The position numbers and the translations under genes were made by a program. The notes beneath the pieces are model-generated. The model saw only the letters and a list, made by a program, of their open reading frames with translations. It did not search any database and was not told the origin of the DNA. From Opitutia bacterium (GTDB lineage Bacteria; Verrucomicrobiota; Verrucomicrobiia; Opitutales; Seribacteraceae): a DNA stretch of 64,000 nucleotides. The DNA is taken from positions 1 to 64,000 of the forward strand of contig JABGWU010000235.1 of assembly GCA_018645475.1 (NCBI GenBank). The letters are read 5' to 3'. Shown here in pieces: positions 19,396-28,559 of the stretch. How positions within the stretch are numbered: position 1 is the first letter of the stretch; the number at the start of each line of letters is the position of its first letter.

Positions 19396-20613
19396 ATGAC
19401 TAATCTTCCGGAAATTGATTTTTTTAATGAGGGAGAAATACCAAATCAAAAAGTAGTTTTTGGAAATGGTACATCCAATTATGTTGGACAGTTGGCGGAA
19501 AAGCTTGGGAGCCATGTATTACTTGTAACTGACCCTGGATTGTCTTCAGTTGGTCATCCCGATACTATCAAAAAAAATCTTGAAGCTGCCAATCTAAAGG
19601 TCACGCTTTTCGATGACTCAACTGAGAACCCAACCGAGTCAAGTGTTGAAACCTGTGTTCAAGTTGCACAGAAAAGTAAGGTTGATTTAATTATTGGTCT
19701 GGGTGGAGGAAGTTCAATGGATACAGCTAAGGGTTGTAATTTCATTCTTAGTAACGGAGGAAAAATGTCTGACTTTTGGGGAGTAGATAGAGCAATTCGT
19801 CCAATGTATCCCTTAATTGCTATTCCTACTACAGCGGGGACAGGTAGTGAATGTCAGTCCTTTGCTTTAATTTCTAACGACGAGAGTCATAAGAAAATGG
19901 CTTGTGGTGATAAGAAAGCTCTCCCTCGAATTACCATACTCGATCCAGAATTGACTTTATCACAGCCTAATTCTGTTACCGCTTGTACGGGGGTGGATGC
20001 CTTGTCTCATGCACTTGAATCCATGGTAACTTCCAAAAGAAACAAAAATTCTCTTTTTCATTCTCGGTTGGCCTTTAAGTTGATACAGGAATTTTTACCT
20101 TTGGTTTTAAAAGACCCCACTGATTTAAAAAGCAGAGGACAGGTTTTGCTGGGTGCTTCTCATGCTGGAGCCGCCATAGAAAGAAGTATGCTGGGTGCTG
20201 CACATTCGATGGCAAATCCATTAACCGCAAGTCGTGGAATTATTCATGGAGTCGCCGTTGGTATAACTCTTCCCGAGGTTATAAAATTCAACAAAGTAGA
20301 TTCAGGAACTAATTCAATTTACGCAGATCTTGCTCGTGATTCAGGTATAGCTTCAATGGATTGTCCAGATGAAGAAGCGAGTAATTTGTTAATGGCTAAA
20401 ATTTATTCCATATTAAATCTGGCTAAAATTCCAACTTCCTTAAGCGGACAAGGGTTTACCCTATCTGATATTCCTTCACTCGCATTGGATGCGTCCGAGC
20501 AATGGACTGCTAATTTTAACCCCCGTCGGGTGAATCGGGATGATTTTGAAAATATATATTCAACTCTTTTTTCTTCTACCTCTTGCGAAACTCAATCCCT
20601 ACAAGCAAATTGA
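19396..20613 (+). CDS. Iron-containing alcohol dehydrogenase
   Basis: VVFGNGTSNYVGQLAEKLGSHVLLVTDPGL, DLIIGLGGGSSMDTAKG, PLIAIPTTAGTGSE, GVDALSHALES, AHSMANPLTA..GIIHG. Confidence 0.93.
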   Translation: MTNLPEIDFFNEGEIPNQKVVFGNGTSNYVGQLAEKLGSHVLLVTDPGLSSVGHPDTIKKNLEAANLKVTLFDDSTENPTESSVETCVQVAQKSKVDLIIGLGGGSSMDTAKGCNFILSNGGKMSDFWGVDRAIRPMYPLIAIPTTAGTGSECQSFALISNDESHKKMACGDKKALPRITILDPELTLSQPNSVTACTGVDALSHALESMVTSKRNKNSLFHSRLAFKLIQEFLPLVLKDPTDLKSRGQVLLGASHAGAAIERSMLGAAHSMANPLTASRGIIHGVAVGITLPEVIKFNKVDSGTNSIYADLARDSGIASMDCPDEEASNLLMAKIYSILNLAKIPTSLSGQGFTLSDIPSLALDASEQWTANFNPRRVNRDDFENIYSTLFSSTSCETQSLQAN

Positions 20614-21779
20614 TGCAAGGCATGAGATATTTAAGTCTAAAATTAATAATATGTATCTTAACAATTCCCATTTTTGGCTTTGCCAAGGATATTTCAGTAG
20701 ACAGAAAACGAGACGGTGAAAATTGGCAACGTCATCGTGGGGATCAGGCATTAAAGGGTGTTTCTAATGCTAAAATCGGAACAAAATTAAAGATAGATTG
20801 GGAATTTAAAACTGGGGAATTTCTTAAGTCCTCAGTAGTAGTCTCTAATGGACTTGCTTTCGTTGGTGCGGATACGGGTACGATTTTTGCAATTTCTGTA
20901 GAGGATGGAAAAGAAAAGTGGAATTATAAGACAAATCTTGGCATTGATGCACCACCACTGGTGCACAACGAAATTGTTTTTGTAGGATCTACTGATGGAT
21001 TTCTCTATGCACTGAGAGCTAAAGATGGAAAAATTCTTTGGAAATACGAAACCAACGGAGAGATAATGGGTGCCCCAAATGAGGCGATTCGTCCGAAATC
21101 CAAGGACTCCGTTATCGTTGTTGGGAGTTATGATAATTTCGTTCATTGCGTTCGTGCAAAAACAGGAAAATTAATTTGGAAGTTTGAAACACAAAATTAT
21201 GTTAATGGAGTCCCTACAATATATGAAAATAAATATGTGGTATTTGGAGGGTGTGATTCTGTGCTTTATGTTGTTGGTCTAGAAGATGGAAAACTAATAC
21301 GTTCCGTAGAAGTAGAGGCTCCCATTGCAGCATCAGTTTCAATTTCAGATGGTGTAGGTTATGTTGGAAATATGGATAGGGCAGTTATGGCTTTTGATAT
21401 CGAGTCGGGAGATATTATTTGGAATTATCGTCACAAAAATTTTCCTTATTTCTCTTCGCCCGCAATTACCCAGGAAAAGGTTTTAATAGGTGGACGGGAT
21501 AAAGGCTTACATTGTATAAATCGAATTTCCGGAAAGCAGCAATGGAGATTCTCTGCTCGTGGTAGAATTGACAGTTCTCCAGTTGTTGCTGGAGATAAAG
21601 TGATATTTGGTTCGATGGACGGAAAAATTTATATCCTATCATTACAAGATGGAAAAGAGATTACATCTTATGAAATTGGTGAAGCAATTTCTTCCACTCC
21701 GGCTATTATAAACGATAGGATTTTGGTCAGTTGTGAAGATGGTAATGTTTATTCATTCAAAACAAATCCCACTAAATGA
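20613..21779 (+). CDS. PQQ-binding-like beta-propeller repeat protein, secreted
   Basis: Start ATG overlaps the upstream TGA (TGATG). VEDGKEKWNYK, AKDGKILWKYE, AKTGKLIWKFE, RISGKQQWRFS repeats. Confidence 0.9.
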   Translation: MQGMRYLSLKLIICILTIPIFGFAKDISVDRKRDGENWQRHRGDQALKGVSNAKIGTKLKIDWEFKTGEFLKSSVVVSNGLAFVGADTGTIFAISVEDGKEKWNYKTNLGIDAPPLVHNEIVFVGSTDGFLYALRAKDGKILWKYETNGEIMGAPNEAIRPKSKDSVIVVGSYDNFVHCVRAKTGKLIWKFETQNYVNGVPTIYENKYVVFGGCDSVLYVVGLEDGKLIRSVEVEAPIAASVSISDGVGYVGNMDRAVMAFDIESGDIIWNYRHKNFPYFSSPAITQEKVLIGGRDKGLHCINRISGKQQWRFSARGRIDSSPVVAGDKVIFGSMDGKIYILSLQDGKEITSYEIGEAISSTPAIINDRILVSCEDGNVYSFKTNPTK

Positions 21780-23113
21780 CTGATAGAAATTTTATTAAAC
21801 CCGATTATCAAACGGAAGAAGAAACCAAGGCTGGGAATTATTTTGTTTCTAATTACCCACCTTTTTCTTTTTGGAATGATAATGATGTTCCATGCGTAAG
21901 TAGTTTGGTTAGCAGTCCGTCACCAGGTACAGCTCCGTTAGGATTATATTACCATGTACCTTTTTGTCGGAAACGTTGCCATTTTTGTTACTTCAAAGTT
22001 TACACTGATAAGAATTCGGGAGATGTACGAAGATATTTATCTGCAACCATGAATGAATTAAAGGTTTACGCGGAATCGCCTTATTTTAAAGGACGTAAGC
22101 CTAAATTCGTTTACTTTGGTGGAGGTACTCCATCTTATTTATCTGCCCAGCAACTTACTGAATTAACTGATCAAATGAAATCTATTTTGTCTTGGGAAGA
22201 GGCAGAAGAGGTAACTTTTGAATGTGAGCCGGGAACTCTTTCAGAAAAAAAACTTGAAACCATTAAAGGCTTTGGTGTGACTCGGTTGAGTTTGGGCGTA
22301 GAGAATTTTAATGACCATATTTTGGAAACAAATGGCCGAGCTCATCGTTCAAAGGAGGTTTTTAGAGCCTATGAATTTGCCCGAGGACTTGGCTTTGATA
22401 ACATCAACATTGATTTAATTTCAGGAATGCTGGAAGAGACGGATGAAAATTGGTCGGACTCTGTCGATCAAGTAATTGAACTTTCACCAGATTGTGTGAC
22501 TATTTATCAGATGGAGGTACCCTTTAATACGGGAATCTTTAAAAAGATGAAGGAGGAGGGAAAATTGAATGCACCCGTGGCCGATTGGCCAACCAAACGT
22601 CGCTGGGTAAAAGAGGCATATGCAAAATTAGAAGCTTCTGGATATACTGTTACAAGTGCCTACACTGCAGTTAAAAATCCGAAAACGACCAAATTTATTT
22701 ATCGCGATCGCTTGTGGGCGGGAGCTGATATGATTGGCTTGGGAGTTTCCTCTTTTGGTCACTTGGGAGGTATACATTATCAAAACATTACCCATATTGA
22801 TAATTATTGCGATATTGTTGAGTCGAATAAACTTCCTATACGAAGAGCACTCATGACAAAGGAAGATGAGCGGTTTATTAGAGAACTTATTTTGCAGTGG
22901 AAATTGGGTAGGGTAAGCCAAAAGACTTTTATTGATAAATTTGGAATTTCCATAAGTGAGCGTTTTTCTTCAATCCTATTGGAGTGGGAGAAGAAAGGAG
23001 ATTTGACTATAAATGGAGATGAATTTCTATTAACTCGCGATGCCTTGTTGCGAGTTGATTCATTGCTACATGGTTTTTTTCTGCCCGAACATCAGGATGC
23101 TCGATATGTTTAG
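21776..23113 (+). CDS. HemW/HemN-like radical SAM protein (coproporphyrinogen III oxidase-like)
   Basis: LGLYYHVPFCRKRCHFCYFKVY (CxxxCxxC), KPKFVYFGGGTPSYLSAQQL, RLSLGVENFNDHILETNGRAH, NINIDLISGMLEETDENW. Confidence 0.88.
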   Translation: MTDRNFIKPDYQTEEETKAGNYFVSNYPPFSFWNDNDVPCVSSLVSSPSPGTAPLGLYYHVPFCRKRCHFCYFKVYTDKNSGDVRRYLSATMNELKVYAESPYFKGRKPKFVYFGGGTPSYLSAQQLTELTDQMKSILSWEEAEEVTFECEPGTLSEKKLETIKGFGVTRLSLGVENFNDHILETNGRAHRSKEVFRAYEFARGLGFDNINIDLISGMLEETDENWSDSVDQVIELSPDCVTIYQMEVPFNTGIFKKMKEEGKLNAPVADWPTKRRWVKEAYAKLEASGYTVTSAYTAVKNPKTTKFIYRDRLWAGADMIGLGVSSFGHLGGIHYQNITHIDNYCDIVESNKLPIRRALMTKEDERFIRELILQWKLGRVSQKTFIDKFGISISERFSSILLEWEKKGDLTINGDEFLLTRDALLRVDSLLHGFFLPEHQDARYV

Positions 23114-23121
23114 ATTTTATC

Positions 23122-23673
23122 ATGACAACTACCAATAATATTTTTCAGGATCCCCTGTATCCGTTGAGTTTAATCCGACGGGTTCGTGGAATTTCCAAAT
23201 TAGTTTCTCAGGTCGTTGAACCAAATGAAATTCCTGAACCTTATTATTCTTTATTGGTTCATGAGGGAGATATGACTTCTCGTTTAGAATCTTATCATGG
23301 AGACAAGATTAAAATACGAAAGCTTAGTTCATCCAATGACGGGAAAGCATATTTTCGCGAGGTTTTACTGGAAACTATGGAATCTCAAACACCCACTGAA
23401 TATGGAGCGATTGAGATAACGCTCAAAAACTTAGAAGAAGAACAAAGGGCTCTGGTCATTGAGGGTAAACAACCATTGGGTGGAATTTTAAATGATGCTC
23501 GGATTCCATATTCAAGTGCACCCCGGGCTTTTTTGAAAATTATTCCAGATAACCCAATGGTTGAGGCTTTTGGTTCAGTGGAAGCAGATCATTTATTTGG
23601 AAGAAGTAATGAAATTACTTCTTACAATGGAAAAATTATTGCACGTATCGTCGAGATTTTACCTTCTCTTTAA
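23122..23673 (+). CDS. Chorismate lyase-like protein (UbiC/Rv2949c-like)
   Basis: LLVHEGDMTSRLESYHGDKIKIRKL...YFREVLLETMESQTPTEYGAIEITL...VIEGKQPLGGILNDARIPYSSAPRAFLKIIPD...LFGRSNEI matches the chorismate pyruvate-lyase layout. Confidence 0.65.
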   Translation: MTTTNNIFQDPLYPLSLIRRVRGISKLVSQVVEPNEIPEPYYSLLVHEGDMTSRLESYHGDKIKIRKLSSSNDGKAYFREVLLETMESQTPTEYGAIEITLKNLEEEQRALVIEGKQPLGGILNDARIPYSSAPRAFLKIIPDNPMVEAFGSVEADHLFGRSNEITSYNGKIIARIVEILPSL

Positions 23674-23724
23674 AACCTTTCTTTGTTTGTAAAAAGAGTA
23701 AATCTTACTTGAATTATATTAATC

Positions 23725-24990
23725 ATGATATCCCTTAAGAAAAATTATGATGCAATTATCATCGGTGCGGGTCCTGCGGGGGCAACTACGGGTGCATTAC
23801 TTGCAGAAAAAGGCCGAGATGTATTAATTGTAGAAAAAGAAAAATTTCCACGATACCATGTCGGAGAATCTTTAATGCCATTTTGTTACTTTCCTTTGGA
23901 GCGACTAGGTTTGATTGATACATTAATGGAATCTGCTAATCCTAGAAAGTATTGTGTGCAATTTGTTCGTCAGGACGGTTTTTTATCTCAACCTTTTTAC
24001 TTTTTTCAACACTTTGACCATCCATCATCGACCACATGGCAGGTTTGGAGGTCAGAGTTTGATAAGATGATCCTCGACAAAGCACGAGATAATGGAGCTT
24101 CAGTTATGGAAGAGACAAAAGCCAAGAATTTGATTAAGTCGGGAGATCGAGTTGATGGCGTTAAGGTTGAATCAAAGCAAATGGGCTCGTTGGAAATAAG
24201 AGCCCCAATTGTCGTAGATGCCTCTGGTAGGGACTGTTTTGCTGCCCATAAAGAAAACTGGATGGTGCGCGATCCAGAACTTAAGAAAATTGCCTTGTGG
24301 ACATACTTTAAAAATGCGAAGCGTGATCCGGGTTTAGACGAGGGGGCTACCACGGTTGCTTATCTTCCAAATAAAGGTTGGTTTTGGTACATTCCATTAA
24401 GTGGAGATATGGTCAGCGTTGGAATAGTCGCAGAGAGAGATTATCTTTTTAATGGATCAACCAAGGACCATGAAGAGATTTTTTGCCGGGAAGTTCAGAA
24501 TAACGAATGGATTAAGGAACACCTAGCTGAAGCAGAACAGACTGGAGAATATAGAATTACTGGAGAATATTCATACCGAAATCGTTATTGTGCAAGTGAA
24601 GGCCTTGTTCTTGCTGGAGATGCATTTGGTTTTCTGGACCCCGTTTTTTCATCCGGTGTATTTTTAGCTTTAAAGAGTGGGGTTATTCTTGCTGATGAAA
24701 TTGATCTCGCATTAGAAAATGGAGATTTATCAGCTAAAAGTTTTGATCGTTATGCTAAAAAAATGCAGTCATCAATGGAGACAATGAGAAAAATAGTCTA
24801 TGCATTTTATGATAAAGATTTTAGTTTTGGCGATCTTGCAAAGCGTGGCGAACATTTACGTGCCGCTTTGACTGATTGTTTGATTGGGAATGTAGATGAT
24901 AATGAATTCCGTGAACTTTTTGACGCAATATCTGATCTTGCTGAACTTCCGGATCCGGGTGAGCATGGCTTGACAACTGCTTCTTCGTGA
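23725..24990 (+). CDS. FAD-dependent oxidoreductase of the flavin halogenase-like family
   Basis: GxGxxG motif GAGPAGATTGALLAEKG; FPRYHVGESLMP; WxWxIP motif (GWFWYIPL); GDAFGFLDPVFSSGVFLALKSG. Confidence 0.8.
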   Translation: MISLKKNYDAIIIGAGPAGATTGALLAEKGRDVLIVEKEKFPRYHVGESLMPFCYFPLERLGLIDTLMESANPRKYCVQFVRQDGFLSQPFYFFQHFDHPSSTTWQVWRSEFDKMILDKARDNGASVMEETKAKNLIKSGDRVDGVKVESKQMGSLEIRAPIVVDASGRDCFAAHKENWMVRDPELKKIALWTYFKNAKRDPGLDEGATTVAYLPNKGWFWYIPLSGDMVSVGIVAERDYLFNGSTKDHEEIFCREVQNNEWIKEHLAEAEQTGEYRITGEYSYRNRYCASEGLVLAGDAFGFLDPVFSSGVFLALKSGVILADEIDLALENGDLSAKSFDRYAKKMQSSMETMRKIVYAFYDKDFSFGDLAKRGEHLRAALTDCLIGNVDDNEFRELFDAISDLAELPDPGEHGLTTASS

Positions 24991-26282
24991 AGCTCGCATT
25001 TCTTACACCTGGTACTGGGAATTATTTGTGTGGCGTCTGCATGCGCGATAATTCTCTTGCTCGCAGTTTAATAGATGCCGGGCATGATGTAACCATGCTT
25101 CCCACTTACCTGCCCCATTTTTTAGACGAGGAGCCCGCTTCCGAGGAACTACCTATTTTTTTTGGCGGAATTAATGTTTATCTACAGCATAAATTTTCTG
25201 TCTTTCGCCATACTCCAACTTGGATCGACAAAGCATTGGATAACAAATGGCTTCTTAAAAAAGCTGCTGCCAGGAGTGGTATGACATCGAGTAAAGATTT
25301 AGGTGAAATAACCCTTTCTACTTTTCGTGGCGAAGATGGTCCTCTTGCCAAGGAAGTTCGAAAAGTTGTGGATTGGTTTCATCAGCACGGTAAACCAGAT
25401 ATTATTTTACTTTCTACAATTATGCTCGCTGGAATTGGGAAAGTTTTACGACGTGAATTAAATATTCCTGTCTATGGCTTTTTGCAGGGTGAGGATTCCT
25501 TTCTTGATTCCCTTCTTCCGGAATATAAAGAACAGGCTTGGCAATTTTTAAGAACGGATGTTCAAAAGTTGGATGGGTGCATAACACCGAGCCAATATTT
25601 TGGAAATTTAATGGCCGAACGATTGAAATTAGAAAAAGAAAAAGTTCTATACCATCCCAATGGGATTACAACAGAGGGATTTTCACAAAATGAAAAAGAG
25701 ATTTTACCTCCAATAATCGGATTTCTTGCCCGACTTTGCCCACTTAAAGGCTTAGACATTTTAGTGGATGCTTTTCTTATTTTGAAGAAATCAAATGAAT
25801 ATCCGGATTTACGGCTTGAAATTGCAGGAGGCATGACTGACGAAGATGTGGCATTTGTTGAAGAGCAAAAGGACAAGCTTTTAAAGTCGGGATTCTCAGA
25901 ATATAGTCAAATTTATCCGAATATTAAAAGAGAAGAGAAACTAAGTTTTTTGAAAAACCTTAGTGTATTTTCTGTTCCTTCTCGATATCCAGAAGCGTTT
26001 GGACTTTATGTAATTGAAGCTTTAGCTGCGGGCACACCTGTCGTGCTTCCCAAAAGTGGTGCTTTTCCTGAAATTATTCAAGAAACTAAAGGTGGTCTAA
26101 TTTATGATAAAAACAATCCTGAAACCCTAGCTCAAAGTCTTGATGAAATCCTCAAGAATCCAAAAGAGTTTAAACAAAAGGGAATAAATGGTCGCACTGC
26201 TGTCCTTGACAAATATTCAAATAAAAAATTAGCCCAATCTTTGGTGGATAATATCCTCGCTCCTGCACTAGCGAAATTTTAA
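24987..26282 (+). CDS. Glycosyltransferase family 4 protein (GTG start overlapping upstream stop)
   Basis: PIIGFLARLCPLKGLDILVDAFLIL and SVFSVPSRYPEAFGLYVIEALAAGTPVVLPKSGAFPEII are typical GT4 motifs. Confidence 0.9.
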   Translation: MKLAFLTPGTGNYLCGVCMRDNSLARSLIDAGHDVTMLPTYLPHFLDEEPASEELPIFFGGINVYLQHKFSVFRHTPTWIDKALDNKWLLKKAAARSGMTSSKDLGEITLSTFRGEDGPLAKEVRKVVDWFHQHGKPDIILLSTIMLAGIGKVLRRELNIPVYGFLQGEDSFLDSLLPEYKEQAWQFLRTDVQKLDGCITPSQYFGNLMAERLKLEKEKVLYHPNGITTEGFSQNEKEILPPIIGFLARLCPLKGLDILVDAFLILKKSNEYPDLRLEIAGGMTDEDVAFVEEQKDKLLKSGFSEYSQIYPNIKREEKLSFLKNLSVFSVPSRYPEAFGLYVIEALAAGTPVVLPKSGAFPEIIQETKGGLIYDKNNPETLAQSLDEILKNPKEFKQKGINGRTAVLDKYSNKKLAQSLVDNILAPALAKF

Positions 26283-26293
26283 AATTTATAAAT

Positions 26294-26716
26294 ATGACAA
26301 CCACATTTTCAATTACTCGAAGAGTAGAGTTTAGTGAAACAGATCTCGCTGGCATTATGCATTTTACAAATTTTTATCGATGGATGGAAATTTGTGAGCA
26401 TGAATTTCTTCGAAGCCTTGGTCTTTCGGTTGATATGGAAGATGAGAATGGACGATTTGGTTGGCCTCGGGTCAAAACTTCATGCCGTTTCAAACGACCC
26501 CTTCGATTTGAAGAAGAGGTTGAAGTAAAGTTAATCATTTCCGAAATTTGCGATCGTTCGATTGTATATACTTTTCAATTTTGGAAACATGAAGGTGGAG
26601 AACATGTAAAGGCAGCCGAAGGCGAGACTGTTGCTGCCTGCGTTCGGTTTGATCAGTCTTCGGGTTCTATGACCCCCATAAATATTCCTAAAATTGTGAA
26701 GGAGAAAATCGTTTAA
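26294..26716 (+). CDS. Acyl-CoA thioesterase (4-hydroxybenzoyl-CoA thioesterase-like hotdog family)
   Basis: RRVEFSETDLAGIMHFTNFYRWMEICEHEFLRSLGL carries the hotdog D-x-A-G-hy-H-(F/Y)-(T)-N-(F/Y) motif. Confidence 0.85.
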   Translation: MTTTFSITRRVEFSETDLAGIMHFTNFYRWMEICEHEFLRSLGLSVDMEDENGRFGWPRVKTSCRFKRPLRFEEEVEVKLIISEICDRSIVYTFQFWKHEGGEHVKAAEGETVAACVRFDQSSGSMTPINIPKIVKEKIV

Positions 26717-26755
26717 AAAAAGTAATATTACAAAATTCAAGAAGGAGAAAATTAT

Positions 26756-27271
26756 ATGCAATTTTTATATTATGCCTTATTAACCGTCGTATGTTGGGGA
26801 ACTTATGGTGTTTGTATGCATATTGGCTCAACTAATATGGCTGACAAGGAGAACGGACGGATCATGGCTTTTCTCTGGGTCGGGTTAGCTTATTTCCTCA
26901 CCGCAGTAGTTGCCCCCTTAATCATCCTAAAGTTAAAGGGTGGAAATGTTGCGTTTTGGACCTTTCCTACAAAGGGTTGGCAATGGTCCTTAATTGCGGG
27001 AACTCTTGGTGCGATCGGTGCTCTCGGGGTTCTTCTCGCGTTTGGTAAGATGCCTTCGCCAGCGTATGTGCCTGTTATTATGTCGATTATTTTTGCGGGT
27101 GCACCCATGGTTAACGCCGTCGTGAGTACGACCAAAGAGGGGAATTGGTCTTATGTTAAATGGCCTTTCATCCTTGGAATCGCTATGGCCGCATTGGGGG
27201 GTTATTTAATTACCAAACATGCACCTAAGCCACCCAAAGCACCACAAAGTGCTGTTCAAAAAACCTCTTGA
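26756..27271 (+). CDS. Small multi-TM protein, DMT/EamA-like
   Basis: Several predicted TM helices; preceded by a strong Shine-Dalgarno-like AAGGAG. Confidence 0.55.
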   Translation: MQFLYYALLTVVCWGTYGVCMHIGSTNMADKENGRIMAFLWVGLAYFLTAVVAPLIILKLKGGNVAFWTFPTKGWQWSLIAGTLGAIGALGVLLAFGKMPSPAYVPVIMSIIFAGAPMVNAVVSTTKEGNWSYVKWPFILGIAMAALGGYLITKHAPKPPKAPQSAVQKTS

Positions 27272-27280
27272 TATTGTAAG

Positions 27281-28540
27281 ATGAATCATTCTGCTGAGGA
27301 ATGGGAAGCAGATCGCTGGAAAAGTTTTCAAAATTTGTTAATTCAAGTCGGATGTACAAATCAATTTCATAAAACCCGTTGGAATGAAATCACTAATGCC
27401 AAAAAACTTTCAGGTTTTGATGAGTTTCAAGAACGTTGTCCTTTTACATCGAAGCATGATTTAGTTCAGGATCGTCAGCTTAATCCGCCTTATGGGTCAA
27501 ACCTGACTTTTCCTATTTCAGAATATTCGAAATTTAACCAAACCAGTGGAACCCAGGGTAGTCCTATGCCTTGGTTTGATACAACTACAGATTGGCGTTG
27601 GATGTTAAAAAACTGGAATGAGGTATTGAATTCAGTTGGAGTACAAAAAGGATCCCGTTGTTTATTTGCTTTTTCCTTTGGCCCTTTTTTAGGGTTTTGG
27701 ACTGCTTTTGATTCAGCACAAGAGAGAGGTTGTTTGTGCATTCCAACAGGAGGACAAACTACGGAGCAACGCCTTCATGGAATCATTGAAAATGATGTTG
27801 ATTTCTTATTCTGTACTCCTACTTACGCAAGTCGACTGACAAATTCAGCTGTACAAAGTGGTGTAGACTTGGGTAGTCATAACCTAAAAGCTATTATTGT
27901 GGCTGGTGAAACTGGAGGTAGCGATGAAGAATTTCGCAAAAAGATTACTTCGGTTTGGAGAAAAGGGCTAAAAATTCATGATCATTATGGCATGACCGAA
28001 GCTGGTCCTGTTGCTTATGAAACTCCGGGTTGTAATGGTGGGCTACGAATTATTTTAGATAGTTATTTTCCAGAAGTGATCGATCCGGAAAGTGGCGTAC
28101 ATCTTCAAGATGGAGAGCAGGGGGAACTTGTGCTTACCACATTGGGTCGAACGGGTTGTCCGGTATTTCGATATCGAACTGGTGATCTTGTTAAAGCGAA
28201 ACGCGGTTATGATGAAAACGGTCTCCCCACATTCGACCTGATCGGTGGAATTCTTGGTCGTGCGGATGATATGGTGGTGGTACGCGGAGTGAACTTATAT
28301 CCCTCAGCGGTTCATGCTGTGGTTTCAATCTTCCCTGAGATTGTCGAATATCAAGTAATTTTTGATGAGCATGATTCCATGCTGGAAGCAAAGGTAAACA
28401 TTGAATCCAGTGCGGATATTTCAAATAAACTGGAACAAGCACTTCAGGAATCATTTTCCTTACGAATATCAGTAAAACAAGTAGAAGCTGGAACTTTACC
28501 TCGTCATGAGATGAAGGCCAGAAGGTGGATTAAGCCTTAG
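27281..28540 (+). CDS. Phenylacetate-CoA ligase-like (PaaK family) adenylating enzyme
   Basis: FNQTSGTQGSPMPWFDTT, CTPTYASRL, AIIVAGETGG, KIHDHYGMTEAGPVAYE, PVFRYRTGDLV, GILGRADDMVVVRGVNLYPSAV. Confidence 0.9.
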   Translation: MNHSAEEWEADRWKSFQNLLIQVGCTNQFHKTRWNEITNAKKLSGFDEFQERCPFTSKHDLVQDRQLNPPYGSNLTFPISEYSKFNQTSGTQGSPMPWFDTTTDWRWMLKNWNEVLNSVGVQKGSRCLFAFSFGPFLGFWTAFDSAQERGCLCIPTGGQTTEQRLHGIIENDVDFLFCTPTYASRLTNSAVQSGVDLGSHNLKAIIVAGETGGSDEEFRKKITSVWRKGLKIHDHYGMTEAGPVAYETPGCNGGLRIILDSYFPEVIDPESGVHLQDGEQGELVLTTLGRTGCPVFRYRTGDLVKAKRGYDENGLPTFDLIGGILGRADDMVVVRGVNLYPSAVHAVVSIFPEIVEYQVIFDEHDSMLEAKVNIESSADISNKLEQALQESFSLRISVKQVEAGTLPRHEMKARRWIKP

Positions 28541-28559
28541 CCAAAAATTTTAAAAAAAG

